From Acidobacteriota bacterium (GTDB taxonomy: Bacteria; Acidobacteriota; Terriglobia; Versatilivoradales; Versatilivoraceae): a DNA stretch of 64,000 nt. Location: contig JAJDUG010000072.1 in NCBI GenBank assembly GCA_022826755.1, positions 124,001 to 188,000 on the forward strand, read 5' to 3'. The notes below the pieces were generated by a model. That model had not been told where the DNA came from and searched no databases. It was given only the letters and a program-made list of their open reading frames with translations. A program made the position numbers and the translations under genes. Positions 35,964-47,600 of this stretch are shown here, in pieces; positions within the stretch are counted from its first letter, which is position 1, and each line of letters opens with the position of its first letter.

Positions 35964-38432
35964 TCAGTGAACCACGTTGGATTGACCGTCCAGCAATCGC
36001 TCCGACTGGTGGGTGATCAGACAGGCAGCCGCGACTTGATCTCCCTCCAGGAGATCCATCAACTTCACTCCCTGCGTGCTTCTGCCCACGGCTCTTATAG
36101 TCTCGGCTTTCAGGCGGATCAGTTTCCCCTGGGTGGTGATGAGGATGATTCCCGAACTCTTGTTCACCTTCATGATGGCCATTACCTTCCCGTTGCGGTC
36201 GGTGGTCTTCATGTTGATGACGCCCTGGCCGCCCCGGGACTGCTGGCGATAGGCGCCGATCGGCGTGCGCTTGCCGTAGCCGTTCTCGGTGACCGACAGG
36301 ATCAGGCCCTCGTCCTCCCCCACGGTCATGCCGACCAGATAATCGCTACGGGTCAATTTGATGCCCCTGACGCCGCGTGCCGGCCGACCCATGTGCCTGA
36401 CATCCGACTCGCTGAAGCGGATGCACTTGCCCCGGTGGGTTCCCAGGAAAATCTGATCCTCTCCCGAGGTCAATTCGGCGCCGATCAACTCATCTCCCTC
36501 GTCCAGGGAGATCGCATGGATTCCTCTGGCCATCGGGCGGCTGAATTTATCCAGCCGGGTCTTCTTGACCGTTCCCCGCCGAGTGGCGAACATGACGTAC
36601 TTGTCCTGGGCAAACTCGGTGACCGGCAGCATGGCGGCCACTCTCTCACCGCGGGAGAAGTTGACCAGGTTGACGATGGCCTTGCCCTTGCCGCTGCTGC
36701 CCACATCCGGGATCTCGTAGACCTTGAGCCAGTAGACCTTCCCCTGGTTGGTGAAGATCAGCAGATAGCTGTGGGTTGAGGCCACAAAGAGGGTCTCGAC
36801 GAAATCCTGGTCCCGGGTGCGCATCCCGATACGGCCCTTGCCGCCGCGGTGCTGCATGCGATAGATGCTGATCGGGGTTCGTTTCAGATACCCCGTATGG
36901 GTCACGGTGACCACCACGTCCTCGACGGCGATCAGATCTTCCAGGGTGATCTCGGCAGCCTCGTCCACGATGTCCGTGCGACGCTCGTCCCCGTATTGCT
37001 TGCGGACCGCCCTGAGTTCCTGGACCAGAAGCTTCTTGAGGGCGGGGTCGCTGGAGAGGATCTCGCGGAGCTCGGCGATTTGCCTGGACAGTTCGGCATA
37101 TTCCTGATCCAGCTTTTCCCGCTCCAGGCTGGTGAGGGCCCGCAGCTGCAACTCCAGAATGTGGCGGGCCTGGACGGCCGAGAGCGCGAATTCCGCCATC
37201 AGGCGATCCCGAGCTTCCTGGGGAGACCGGGACCGGCGGATGATCCGGATCACCCGGTCGATATGGTCCAGCGCCTTGAAGAGGCCCTCCAGGATATGGG
37301 CCCGTTCTTCAGCTTTTTTCAACAGGTAGCGGCTGCGGCGCCGAATCACCTCGCTACGGTGATTCACGAAGCTCCGCAGAGCATCCACCAGATTCAGGAC
37401 TCGCGGTTGGCCGTCGGCTATCGCCAGCATGATCACGCCGAAGCTGTTCTGCATGGGCGTGAGCTTGTAGAGATTGTTCAAGATGACTTCCGGCTGTTCG
37501 CCGCGGCGCAACTCCACCACGATGCGCATCCCGTCACGGTCCGACTCGTCGCGCAGGTCGGCGATGCCGTCGATTCTCTTGGTCTGGACCAGGTCCGCAA
37601 TCTTTTCGATCAGCTTGGCCTTGTTGACCTGAAAGGGGATTTCCGTGATCACGATCATGTGACGATCGCCACGGGCCTGCATCTCGATGGCGGCCTTGGC
37701 CCGGATGACGATCGAGCCTCGACCGGTGGCGTAGGCCCGGGCGATTCCTTCCCTGCCGTAGATTACGCCCCCGGTGGGGAAGTCCGGCCCCGGCACGATC
37801 TTGGCCAGTTCCTCCAGCGTGGCGTCCGGTTTCTCCACCAGGCGGATCACGGCGTTGATCACCTCGGTCAAGTTGTGCGGGGGGATATTGGTGGCCATCC
37901 CCACCGCGATGCCGGCCGAACCATTCACAAGCAGGTTGGGAATCCGGGTGGGCAGACAGACGGGCTCGAGCTGGCTCTCATCGTAGTTGGGAACGAAATC
38001 CACCGTGTCCATTTCGATGTCGGCCAGCATCTCCCGGGCAATGCCGGCCAGACGGGCTTCGGTGTAACGCATGGCCGCGGGAGGGTCTCCGTCGACCGAT
38101 CCGAAGTTTCCCTGCCCGTCCACCAGGGGGTAGCGCATGGCAAAGTTCTGAGCCATTCGCACCTGGGCGTCATAGATGGCCGTATCGCCATGAGGGTGGA
38201 AGTTGCCCATGACCTCGCCGACGATCTTGGCGCACTTGCGATAGGGCTTGTTGGGCGTCAGCCCCATCTCCCGCATGCCGTGCAGGATCCTGCGATGGAC
38301 CGGCTTGAGTCCGTCCCGAACGTCGGGCAGCGCACGTCCGATGATCACGCTCATGGAATAGTCCAGGTAGGAGCGCCTCATCTCCTCTTCGATGTTGACC
38401 GGCACTTGATTGAGGGGTATCGAGTTTTCCAT
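35964..38432 (-). CDS. gyrA: DNA gyrase subunit A
   Basis: An 822-residue type II topoisomerase subunit that cuts and rejoins DNA. The quinolone-resistance region reads [17 protein letters not shown], with Thr at the E. coli Ser83 position and Asp at 87. The active-site Tyr lies in [12 protein letters not shown]-terminal beta-pinwheel repeats follow from about residue 500, with a QHRGGKG GyrA box that marks a true gyrase rather than topoisomerase IV. It lies 100 bp after gyrB on the same strand. Confidence 0.97.
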   Translation of the reverse strand: MENSIPLNQVPVNIEEEMRRSYLDYSMSVIIGRALPDVRDGLKPVHRRILHGMREMGLTPNKPYRKCAKIVGEVMGNFHPHGDTAIYDAQVRMAQNFAMRYPLVDGQGNFGSVDGDPPAAMRYTEARLAGIAREMLADIEMDTVDFVPNYDESQLEPVCLPTRIPNLLVNGSAGIAVGMATNIPPHNLTEVINAVIRLVEKPDATLEELAKIVPGPDFPTGGVIYGREGIARAYATGRGSIVIRAKAAIEMQARGDRHMIVITEIPFQVNKAKLIEKIADLVQTKRIDGIADLRDESDRDGMRIVVELRRGEQPEVILNNLYKLTPMQNSFGVIMLAIADGQPRVLNLVDALRSFVNHRSEVIRRRSRYLLKKAEERAHILEGLFKALDHIDRVIRIIRRSRSPQEARDRLMAEFALSAVQARHILELQLRALTSLEREKLDQEYAELSRQIAELREILSSDPALKKLLVQELRAVRKQYGDERRTDIVDEAAEITLEDLIAVEDVVVTVTHTGYLKRTPISIYRMQHRGGKGRIGMRTRDQDFVETLFVASTHSYLLIFTNQGKVYWLKVYEIPDVGSSGKGKAIVNLVNFSRGERVAAMLPVTEFAQDKYVMFATRRGTVKKTRLDKFSRPMARGIHAISLDEGDELIGAELTSGEDQIFLGTHRGKCIRFSESDVRHMGRPARGVRGIKLTRSDYLVGMTVGEDEGLILSVTENGYGKRTPIGAYRQQSRGGQGVINMKTTDRNGKVMAIMKVNKSSGIILITTQGKLIRLKAETIRAVGRSTQGVKLMDLLEGDQVAAACLITHQSERLLDGQSNVVH

Positions 38433-38457
38433 GAGATTCTCGGGTGGACTCTACCCG

Positions 38458-38515
38458 GCTGGGGGGTGACGCCGAAACGGCGTCAAATGGGCCTAACCGG
38501 CCCTATGGCGGCAGC
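38458..38515. other. Hairpins in the gyrB-gyrA spacer
   Basis: A perfect 8-bp inverted repeat at 38467-38485 (TGACGCCG / CGGCGTCA, 3-base loop) is followed by a second stem GGGCC/GGCCC at about 38490-38504. Neither has a T tract, so they are not called terminators; in the gyrB-gyrA transcript they would form stable stems just before the gyrA start. Confidence 0.5.
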
Positions 38516-38532
38516 ATGGCGTGGCATGCGGG

Positions 38533-41040
<2,508 letters not shown>

Positions 41041-42177
41041 TTAGTGGACAGAGGCCGTTTCCGCAAAGCGCCCCGACTCGACCTGGAACACTTTCGATCC
41101 CCTGTCTGCGGTGAATTCAACCGATCGGCCCCGTATGAAGTCCGGCTTGTTGGTAGTGATGAACAACTGCGCCTTGGCCCCCAGGACCTGCAGGAGGCGG
41201 TCGATGCGTTGTTCGTCCAACTCGGCGTCCAGGTCATCCATAAGGAACAGCGGATACTCCCCGCGCTGGTCAAAATGGACCTCCATCTGGGCAAGCTGGT
41301 ATGCGATCAAGGAACTCCTCTGCTGCCCTGCCGACCCGAAACGTTGCATGCCCCTGCCGTCCACATCCATCGAAATGCGGTCTCGGTGAGGCCCGATCAA
41401 GGCCCTGCGAGCCCGAAATTCGCTTTCGCGTCCCGAGTTCAGCATTGCCATCAATTGTTCTTCGATCTGAGCCAGGCTGGCGCCGGCATCCACCTCGGAC
41501 GAGGCAACGTAGCGCAGAGTCAGTTTTTCTGGGGTGAAGCGGTTGTTGCGGAGGAGTAATTTGCTCCGGATCTTTTGGATATATCCGTGTCGTGACTGGA
41601 TGATTCTTGCTCCCAGTGCCGCTATCTGCGGGTTCCAACTGTCCAACAAATCACGGCTGTGATTATTATAGCCGGAAGGGCCTTCCCGCAGTAGAGAATT
41701 CTTCTGTCTTATAACTCGACCGTAGTCCAAAACCCTTTTTAGATGAGTTGGTTGAAGAGGGTAGAGCCCTCGATCGAGCAGCCGGCGGCGGCTGGCGTCG
41801 CCAGACTTGAACTGCTCCACCTGGGCGGTGGAAAAAACGACAACGCTCAGGCGACCGACATACTCCAGGAGATCCACCCGGGACCGATTGACGCAATACC
41901 TGCGCGAAAGGGCTTTTTGCTCGATAGAAAGCCAGTAGTCGCTGTCCCGGCTTCTAACCTGCCCCCCCAGGTAGGACTGTCCGGATTCCCACTGAATCAG
42001 GTCGCTGGACTGGTGAGTCCGGAAAGAGCGACTCAATGCCAGGACATGGATGGCTTCCAGCAGATTCGTCTTGCCGTGGCCGTTCCCCCCCAGGATCCAG
42101 TTGGCTCCCGATGAGAAACCGAGTTGGCATTCCGAGAAGTTCCGAAAGAACCTGACTGACAACCGAGAGAGAATCAT
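41041..42177 (-). CDS. recF: DNA replication and repair protein RecF
   Basis: A 378-residue SMC-like ATPase that helps load RecA at gapped DNA. Walker A is GGNGHGKTNLLEAIHVLALSRS near residue 30; the signature region is RFGSAGQQRSSLIAYQLAQ and Walker B is YPLFLMDDLDAELDEQR near the C terminus. It sits between dnaN (24 bp) and gyrB (27 bp) in the classic dnaA-dnaN-recF-gyrB-gyrA order. Confidence 0.97.
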   Translation of the reverse strand: MILSRLSVRFFRNFSECQLGFSSGANWILGGNGHGKTNLLEAIHVLALSRSFRTHQSSDLIQWESGQSYLGGQVRSRDSDYWLSIEQKALSRRYCVNRSRVDLLEYVGRLSVVVFSTAQVEQFKSGDASRRRLLDRGLYPLQPTHLKRVLDYGRVIRQKNSLLREGPSGYNNHSRDLLDSWNPQIAALGARIIQSRHGYIQKIRSKLLLRNNRFTPEKLTLRYVASSEVDAGASLAQIEEQLMAMLNSGRESEFRARRALIGPHRDRISMDVDGRGMQRFGSAGQQRSSLIAYQLAQMEVHFDQRGEYPLFLMDDLDAELDEQRIDRLLQVLGAKAQLFITTNKPDFIRGRSVEFTADRGSKVFQVESGRFAETASVH

Positions 42178-42201
42178 TCCGACCCGGTGAGGTACGCCGG
42201 C

Positions 42202-43314
42202 TTAGACCCTCATGGGCATGACCACATACCGATAGCGATAGTCCTCCGCGCCAGCGGGACGGAGTTGTCCCGCGCTCTCATCGTCCTTGAAATCGAAGCT
42301 TACCGAGGGATCCTCGGTCGCTGCGAGAAAATCCAGAATGTACTGGCAGTTGAATCCGATGTCGATCTTGCCGGCGGAATAGTCGGTATCCAGCTCGTCC
42401 TTGGCTTCACCAAGTTCGGCGTTGCTCGATCGGATCTCCAGCTTGTTGTCGTCCAATACAATCTGGACCGTGTGAGACTTGTTGTCGGCCAATAGCGCCA
42501 CCCTCCTGACGGCAGTGGCCAATTCCTCACGGTCCAACACGACGCTCCGATGGTTCTCTTTGGGAAGCACTGCCTCATAATTGGGGAATTGTCCCGTCAC
42601 CATTCGGGACACCAGCAATCGCTTGCCCATCTGAAAGAACAGGTGGGTCTCATCCTGGCCAAAGCTCACCGTGTCCTTTTCGCCCGCTTCCGACAACAGC
42701 CGTTGCAACTCCGCCAAGGCTTTTTTCGGAATCAAGGCACTGATTTCGCTGGACAAGTGCTCAAAATTGGCCGGCCTCTCCACGTGTGCCAATCGGTGCC
42801 CGTCCGTCGCAACCATGGTCAGGCTCAAGGGCTTGATCAAAAGAAGAGCCCCGTTGAGAGCGAAGCGGACTTCTTCTTCAGCCACCGAAAAGATGGTCTT
42901 GTTGATCAGGTCGAGCAAATCCCTGGCGGAAATCTCCACCAAAGCCGTCCCGAACACGGGCAGCGTAGGGAAATTGTCGGTCGGCAAACCTACCAGCTTG
43001 AATGAGGCCGAAGCACACTCGATCCTCAGCCAGTTGTTCTCCAGTTTCCTGATCCGGACTTCTTCGTCGGGCAAAGAGCGAAGGATATCCAGGAAGTTTT
43101 TGGCCGGCGTGGTGACGGCGCCGGGTTCTTCAACCTTGGCGATACAAGAACTCTTGATTCCCAGATCCAGATTGGTGGCTGCAAGGTTTACTTCACCCGA
43201 ACCGACATCCAGCAATAGATTGGCCAGAATGGGAATCGTGGTCTTCTTCTCAACAGCTCCCTGGGCCAATCCGACCTCTTGCAGAATGTCCAATTTTCTA
43301 ACTGTGAATTCCAT
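42202..43314 (-). CDS. dnaN: DNA polymerase III beta sliding clamp
   Basis: A 370-residue clamp subunit with the three-domain beta pattern: MEFTVRKLDILQEVGLAQGAVEKKTTIPILANLLLDV at the N terminus, ATDGHRLAHVE in the middle, and the C-terminal DFLAATEDPSVSFDFKDDESAGQLRPAG followed by YRYVVMPMRV, the expected clamp end. It is full length and lies between the putative origin spacer and recF. Confidence 0.98.
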   Translation of the reverse strand: MEFTVRKLDILQEVGLAQGAVEKKTTIPILANLLLDVGSGEVNLAATNLDLGIKSSCIAKVEEPGAVTTPAKNFLDILRSLPDEEVRIRKLENNWLRIECASASFKLVGLPTDNFPTLPVFGTALVEISARDLLDLINKTIFSVAEEEVRFALNGALLLIKPLSLTMVATDGHRLAHVERPANFEHLSSEISALIPKKALAELQRLLSEAGEKDTVSFGQDETHLFFQMGKRLLVSRMVTGQFPNYEAVLPKENHRSVVLDREELATAVRRVALLADNKSHTVQIVLDDNKLEIRSSNAELGEAKDELDTDYSAGKIDIGFNCQYILDFLAATEDPSVSFDFKDDESAGQLRPAGAEDYRYRYVVMPMRV

Positions 43315-43526
43315 GAGATTTGTTTTCTAGAAATAACCAATCGTAGTGTTGGTAGTGTTGTTGAAAACGAGGAAAAATCCCGGATGTGATGCCGTTTCAA
43401 TGACCAAGCTTGTGCAAAACCCTGAGGAGAACCCCGTGGAAAGCAAGTGGAAAATAGAGCACCCGAAGAATTCCACACGATTTCCACAGGGCTCCTGCCG
43501 GTACTCCTTGTGGAAAACTCGGTGAC
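43315..43526. other. Putative oriC: dnaA-dnaN spacer with DnaA boxes
   Basis: The 212-bp spacer contains two exact matches to TTWTNCACA on the minus strand, TTTTGCACA (43411-43419) and TTTTCCACA (43509-43517), plus one-mismatch versions at 43446-43454, 43469-43477 and 43480-43488. Five such 9-mers in about 110 bases, next to dnaA and at the point where gene direction flips, is the expected look of a bacterial origin. A less GC-rich stretch (43318-43345) at the dnaN side could be the unwinding element. Confidence 0.7.
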
Positions 43527-44846
43527 TCATTCCAGTGACTCCAGAAACATGTCGATCAGGTTGTTGAAATCCTTTTCGCTCGATCGTTTGGCCTCCACTT
43601 TCCTGATGGAGTGCATGACGGTCGTGTGGTGCTTGCCGCCGAAGGCGCGGCCGACTTCGGGCAGGGAGGCGGAGGTCAGGTTCCTGCAGAGGTACATCCC
43701 GATCTGCCGCGGTTGGGTAATCGTTTTCGAGTTGTTCCTGGCTTTCAGAGCGGAGACCTTGACACTGAAGTAGTCGGCGACGACCTTTTGAATACGCTCG
43801 ATGGAGACGGTTCTCTCTCTGGTCTTCAGGGTGTTCTTCAAGACCCTTTGAGCCAGTGCAAGAGAGATGGGCTCTCCGGTCAGGGAACTGAAGGCTATCA
43901 ACCGGTTCAGGGATCCCTCCAGTTCCCTGATGTTGGATTCAATCTTGCTGGCAATGAAAAAGGCCACGTTGTCCGGGAGTTCACAATTTTCGAATTCCGC
44001 CTTCTTTTTCAAGATCGCGACCTTGGTTTCCAGGTCGGGCATTTGAATGTCGGCAATCAATCCCCACTCCAGGCGCGACGTCAGCCGGTTCTGAATATCC
44101 GGAATCTCTTTTGGAAGCAGGTCGCTGGAGAGGACGATCTGCTTCTGGGCATCGTAAAGGGTGTTGAAGGTATGGAAGAACTCCTGCTGGGTCGCCTGCT
44201 TGCCGGAGATAAAATGAATATCGTCAACGAGAAGCACATCGACGTTCCTGTATTTTTCCCGTAAGGCCAAGGTCTTGTCGTAGCGAATGGCGTTGACGAC
44301 CTCGTTGGTGAATTTTTCCGAGGATACGTAGCTCAAGCGAGCTGCCTTGGAGATCGACCGGACCTTGTGACCTACGGCTTGCATCAGATGGGTCTTGCCC
44401 AGACCCGCGCCGCCGTAGAGGAAGAGCGGGTTGTAGATCCGGCTCGGAGCCTCGGCGACAGCCCGGGCGGCAGCATGGGCGAACTGGTTGCAGGAGGCGA
44501 CCACAAATCGATCGAAGGTGTACTTGGGATTCAGCAGGTTCTCATCGGCGGTGAAATCCAGTTCTCTTTGGTAGGGAGCGATTTTCTGGACGGGCTCGGG
44601 TTGGTCGGCGTTCTTGGCATGGAAGAGAATCTTGAGGCCGTCAAAGTGAGACTCGCGAGCTGCGTCCTCGAGAACGTCGGAGAAGTGCTCCACGATCCAG
44701 CTTTCAAAAGTCAGGTTGGGGACGGTCACGTGGAGGGTGTTGTCAGCCTGCAAACTCTGGAACTGGGTGGGCTTGAACCAGGTTGTATAGGTCTGCTTGT
44801 TGAGTTTGTTCTCGACGCACTTCAAGATCTGTTGCCAAGCATTCAT
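43527..44846 (-). CDS. dnaA: Chromosomal replication initiator protein DnaA
   Basis: A 439-residue initiator ATPase. Domain I starts MNAWQQILKCVENKLNKQTYTTWF; the AAA+ domain carries Walker A FLYGGAGLGKTHLMQAVGH and Walker B VDVLLVDDIHFISGK; the sensor region is SRLEWGLIADIQMPD; and the DNA-binding domain IV ends with GRAFGGKHHTTVMHSIRKVE, the DnaA signature that reads the DnaA box. It is full length. There is no strong ribosome binding site before the ATG. Confidence 0.98.
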   Translation of the reverse strand: MNAWQQILKCVENKLNKQTYTTWFKPTQFQSLQADNTLHVTVPNLTFESWIVEHFSDVLEDAARESHFDGLKILFHAKNADQPEPVQKIAPYQRELDFTADENLLNPKYTFDRFVVASCNQFAHAAARAVAEAPSRIYNPLFLYGGAGLGKTHLMQAVGHKVRSISKAARLSYVSSEKFTNEVVNAIRYDKTLALREKYRNVDVLLVDDIHFISGKQATQQEFFHTFNTLYDAQKQIVLSSDLLPKEIPDIQNRLTSRLEWGLIADIQMPDLETKVAILKKKAEFENCELPDNVAFFIASKIESNIRELEGSLNRLIAFSSLTGEPISLALAQRVLKNTLKTRERTVSIERIQKVVADYFSVKVSALKARNNSKTITQPRQIGMYLCRNLTSASLPEVGRAFGGKHHTTVMHSIRKVEAKRSSEKDFNNLIDMFLESLE

Positions 44847-45040
44847 GGGGAGAGGGCTTGCCGATTCTTGCCAGAGCTTCAGGGAGAGGGCATTTTCGTA
44901 TAATGTAATAAAATAGAGCTTAAACAGACAAATAAAAAACGAAAAAGAGGCTGTTGAAAACGTGTAAAAGATACCATAGCAGGGGGGAGAGGTTCAACTC
45001 AAAAGGATCCCTCGAGAGTGCTCGGATCCTCCCGGTCGGA
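44847..45040. other. AT-rich dnaA-rpmH spacer with inverted repeat
   Basis: Between the dnaA start and the rpmH promoter, 44891-44947 is markedly AT-rich compared with the GC-rich surroundings and contains TATAAT at 44899. A perfect 7-bp inverted repeat at 45004-45030 (AGGATCC / GGATCCT) has an inner GAG/CTC extension. No exact DnaA box was seen here. The tract may hold the dnaA promoter and/or an unwinding region. Confidence 0.5.
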
Positions 45041-45070
45041 TTGACAGGTCAAAAAGGCCTGTGCTATAAA
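45041..45070 (+). promoter_or_regulatory. rpmH promoter
   Basis: A perfect TTGACA -35 (45041-45046) and TATAAA -10 (45065-45070) are 18 bases apart, and the -10 has a TG extension (TGCTATAAA). Transcription would start near 45077, 40 bases before the rpmH ATG, and serve the rpmH-rnpA-yidD-yidC group. Confidence 0.75.
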
Positions 45071-45116
45071 AAGTGGCCCTGGACTGGAGCACAGGTGACG
45101 CTCCTTCGGGGTACCT

Positions 45117-45251
45117 ATGCGGCCGACTTTTCGTCCCAACAATCGCAAGCGCGCCAAGACCCACGGCTTCCGAGCTCGAATGAGGACCAGGTCGGGGCGG
45201 CTCATTATCAAACGCCGTCGTGCCAAGGGCCGCAAGCGTTTGACTCCCTGA
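45117..45251 (+). CDS. rpmH: 50S ribosomal protein L34
   Basis: A 44-codon gene encoding [20 protein letters not shown] at the start and ending [12 protein letters not shown], the highly basic, invariant pattern of L34 ([16 protein letters not shown]). Its position directly before rnpA is nearly universal in bacteria. It forms part of the large ribosomal subunit near domain III of 23S rRNA. Confidence 0.97.
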   Translation: MRPTFRPNNRKRAKTHGFRARMRTRSGRLIIKRRRAKGRKRLTP

Positions 45252-45263
45252 TGGCGTAGGGCT

Positions 45264-45737
45264 TTGGACTGCGGTTTTCCAAAATCGAGCCGCCTGTTGA
45301 CGGCCGAACAATACCGGCGGGTTTATTCCGGCGGCAAGGCCCTTCGCGGCCGGCAGATCCAACTGTTCTATTTGAGGAACAGCATTCGACGTCCCCGCTT
45401 TGGAGTCTCGGTCGGCCGCAAGTTGGGAAAGGCCGTCAGGAGGAACCTGCTACGGCGTCGTATCCGAGAGGCAATACGGCTGAATAAAGCCCGCTTGGCC
45501 CAATATGGCGTGGATGTGGTGGTCCACCCGAGGCCTGGGGCGGCATCGGTGGGATCTCGATCGGTCTTTTCTGAATTGCACCGTCTTTTGGGACATTTGA
45601 CGAGGACACTTGGAACTCCTCAAGAGAGGCGTACTCAGCATCATATGCTGCTACAAGCAGTTTGTTTCGCCGCTTCTACCTCCAGCTTGCCGGTTCTGGC
45701 CCTCCTGCTCGGAATATTCCTATCAAGCCATCAGTAG
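45264..45737 (+). CDS. rnpA: Ribonuclease P protein component, with C-terminal extension
   Basis: The protein subunit of RNase P, which matures tRNA 5' ends. The core is residues 1-112: RLLTAEQYRRVYSGGKALRG, FGVSVGRKLGKAVRRNLLRRRIREAIR (the conserved RNR-type basic signature) and DVVVHPRPGAA. The start is TTG at 45264, 12 bases after the rpmH stop. The frame then continues 45 more residues, ending in a hydrophobic tail (LPVLALLLGIFLSS), so the last 128 bases overlap yidD in another frame. Typical RnpA is 110-125 residues, so the tail may be an incidental product of the overlap. Confidence 0.92.
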   Translation: MDCGFPKSSRLLTAEQYRRVYSGGKALRGRQIQLFYLRNSIRRPRFGVSVGRKLGKAVRRNLLRRRIREAIRLNKARLAQYGVDVVVHPRPGAASVGSRSVFSELHRLLGHLTRTLGTPQERRTQHHMLLQAVCFAASTSSLPVLALLLGIFLSSHQ

Positions 45738-45828
45738 ATATGGTCTCCTGAAAGGGACACTGCTCGCCATGAGGCGAGTTGCGCGTTGCCATCCGCTTCA
45801 CCGTGGCGGCTACGACCCGCTTGAATAG
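45610..45828 (+). CDS. yidD: Membrane protein insertion efficiency factor YidD
   Basis: A 72-residue small membrane-associated protein that aids YidC-dependent insertion. It has the family signature KQFVSPLLPPACRFWPSCSEYSYQAISRYG followed by GTLLAMRRVARCHPLHRGGYDPLE, including the conserved cysteines. The start is TTG at 45610, inside the rnpA frame; no ATG fits without cutting the conserved N terminus. yidC begins 12 bases later, giving the common rpmH-rnpA-yidD-yidC order. Confidence 0.93.
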   Translation: MELLKRGVLSIICCYKQFVSPLLPPACRFWPSCSEYSYQAISRYGLLKGTLLAMRRVARCHPLHRGGYDPLE

Positions 45829-45839
45829 TCGGATCGCCG

Positions 45840-47600
45840 ATGAACAGAGACTTTCTCCTAGCCATTGCTCTTTCCTTCCTCGTTCTGCTGGCTTCCCGCT
45901 ACTTTCTGGAGCCTTACTTCCGACCGGAACCTTCCGAGCCAACCGCCGATGCAGAGCCGCCGAGTCCTGATCCGGAACCCGCGCCGGCACCGGCGGCGGT
46001 GCCTCCCCGGATTCCCCAGGAAAGGTCGCAACCGGACATTGACAGGCCCCGCAAAGCCGTCCAGGAGCAGGTGTACTCGGTAGAAACCGACTTGTACAAG
46101 CTGTCGTTTTCGAACCGGGGAGCCGTGGTGAAGGAATGGGTGCTGAAGCGCTACCTGGACGCCCATGGCGAACCCTTGAATCTCATCGACACGGCCGACT
46201 CGCCGCGGGCCGTGTTTCCCCTGGCCGTCATGGTCGGCAGTCCGGCTGAGGACTCGGTCCTCCGGAACGCACTCTTTGTCAGCGAATCCCCCAAGCACGT
46301 CGATCTGACCGGCGGTGGAGTAACCTCGGGACGTCTCCGATTCCGCTATGCGGACGGTGGTATCGAGGTGGTGAAGACCCTATCCTTCCGCTCGGGTTCC
46401 TACGAGGTAGAAGTGCATTGCGACGTGTCCATCAACGGCCGGCCGGTCGATTACGTGCTGCTCTGGCAGGGTGGATTCGGGGATGCCACCCTGGCAAATA
46501 CCTGGGCCAAGCGCACGGTTTTCTATCGTGGCCAGGAAGCGATCGAACGGATGGACGCCGGGGACCTGGAGAGCAAGCAGGAGATGGAAGGCCGATTCAG
46601 ATTTCTGGGAGTGGAGGATCACTACTTTGCGGCCGTTTTTCTGCCGGTAGGGCCGAACGGCCTCCACCGGATCCACCTGGCGCAGCACACGGATCCTTCG
46701 GCCGAAGACTCGGAAGCGCATTCCCTCCGGGCCGGGGTATACAGCGCGGCGTCGGAGGGTCGTTTCAGACTGTTCGTCGGCCCCAAGGACACCGAGGTTC
46801 TGCCCGAGGAGTTGCCGGATCTTATTGATTATGGGTGGTTTGCCTTCCTTTGCAAACCGTTGTTCGTGGGACTGAAGTGGATTTACGGCGCGGTGGGAAA
46901 CTATGGGGTGTCCATTATCCTGCTGACGGTCGTCATCAACGCGGCGCTGTTTCCATTGCGGTACAAGTCGGTGACGGCGTCCCAGAAGATGCAGAAGATC
47001 CAGCCACGGATAAAGGCCATCCAGGAAAAATACAAGAAGCTGAAGGCCAGCGATCCCAAGCGTCAGCAGATGAACAGCGAGGTCATGGCGCTCTACAAGG
47101 AGCATGGCGTGAATCCCTTGGGAGGGTGCCTGCCCCTTTTGCTGCAGATGCCGTTTCTGTTCGCCTTCTACAGCCTGTTGAACGTGGCCATCGAGTTGCG
47201 GCAGGCTCCCTTTTTCGCCTGGATCCAGGATTTGTCCTCCCCGGATCCGACCTACGTGCTGCCTGTGCTCATGGTCGGCTCCATGATGCTGACTCAAAAG
47301 CTGACGCCGATGCCATCGGCGGATCCGTTGCAGGCCAAGATGATGCTGTTCATGCCGTTGATCTTCGGCTTCATGATGGCCACTCAGTCCAGCGGCCTGG
47401 TTCTCTACTGGTTTACCAGTAACCTCGTCAACATATTTCAGCAGTTGGCCATGAATCGCTTTGGTCCGGGAGCGGCGGCGAAGCAGGAGACGGGGGGCGG
47501 CGGGGGAGGCAAGAACGCAGCCAAGGTGGAGCAGACGAAGCCCGAGACCAAAGCGGTGACCCGCAGGTCGAAGAGAAGAAAAGCGCGGTCGGCGCGATGA
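45840..47600 (+). CDS. yidC: Membrane protein insertase YidC
   Basis: A 586-residue insertase of the inner membrane. Residues 6-22 form the first membrane segment; a Pro-rich linker follows; residues about 75-330 are the periplasmic beta-supersandwich domain seen in Gram-negative YidC (YSVETDLYKLSFSNRGAVVKEWVLKRY); residues 335-545 hold the conserved five-segment core with YGVSIILLTVVINAALFPLRYKS, MQKIQPRIKAIQEKYKKLK and GGCLPLLLQMPFLFAFYSLL. The C terminus is a Lys/Arg-rich tail (RRSKRRKARSAR) likely to touch the ribosome. It overlaps khpB by ATGA. Confidence 0.97.
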   Translation: MNRDFLLAIALSFLVLLASRYFLEPYFRPEPSEPTADAEPPSPDPEPAPAPAAVPPRIPQERSQPDIDRPRKAVQEQVYSVETDLYKLSFSNRGAVVKEWVLKRYLDAHGEPLNLIDTADSPRAVFPLAVMVGSPAEDSVLRNALFVSESPKHVDLTGGGVTSGRLRFRYADGGIEVVKTLSFRSGSYEVEVHCDVSINGRPVDYVLLWQGGFGDATLANTWAKRTVFYRGQEAIERMDAGDLESKQEMEGRFRFLGVEDHYFAAVFLPVGPNGLHRIHLAQHTDPSAEDSEAHSLRAGVYSAASEGRFRLFVGPKDTEVLPEELPDLIDYGWFAFLCKPLFVGLKWIYGAVGNYGVSIILLTVVINAALFPLRYKSVTASQKMQKIQPRIKAIQEKYKKLKASDPKRQQMNSEVMALYKEHGVNPLGGCLPLLLQMPFLFAFYSLLNVAIELRQAPFFAWIQDLSSPDPTYVLPVLMVGSMMLTQKLTPMPSADPLQAKMMLFMPLIFGFMMATQSSGLVLYWFTSNLVNIFQQLAMNRFGPGAAAKQETGGGGGGKNAAKVEQTKPETKAVTRRSKRRKARSAR

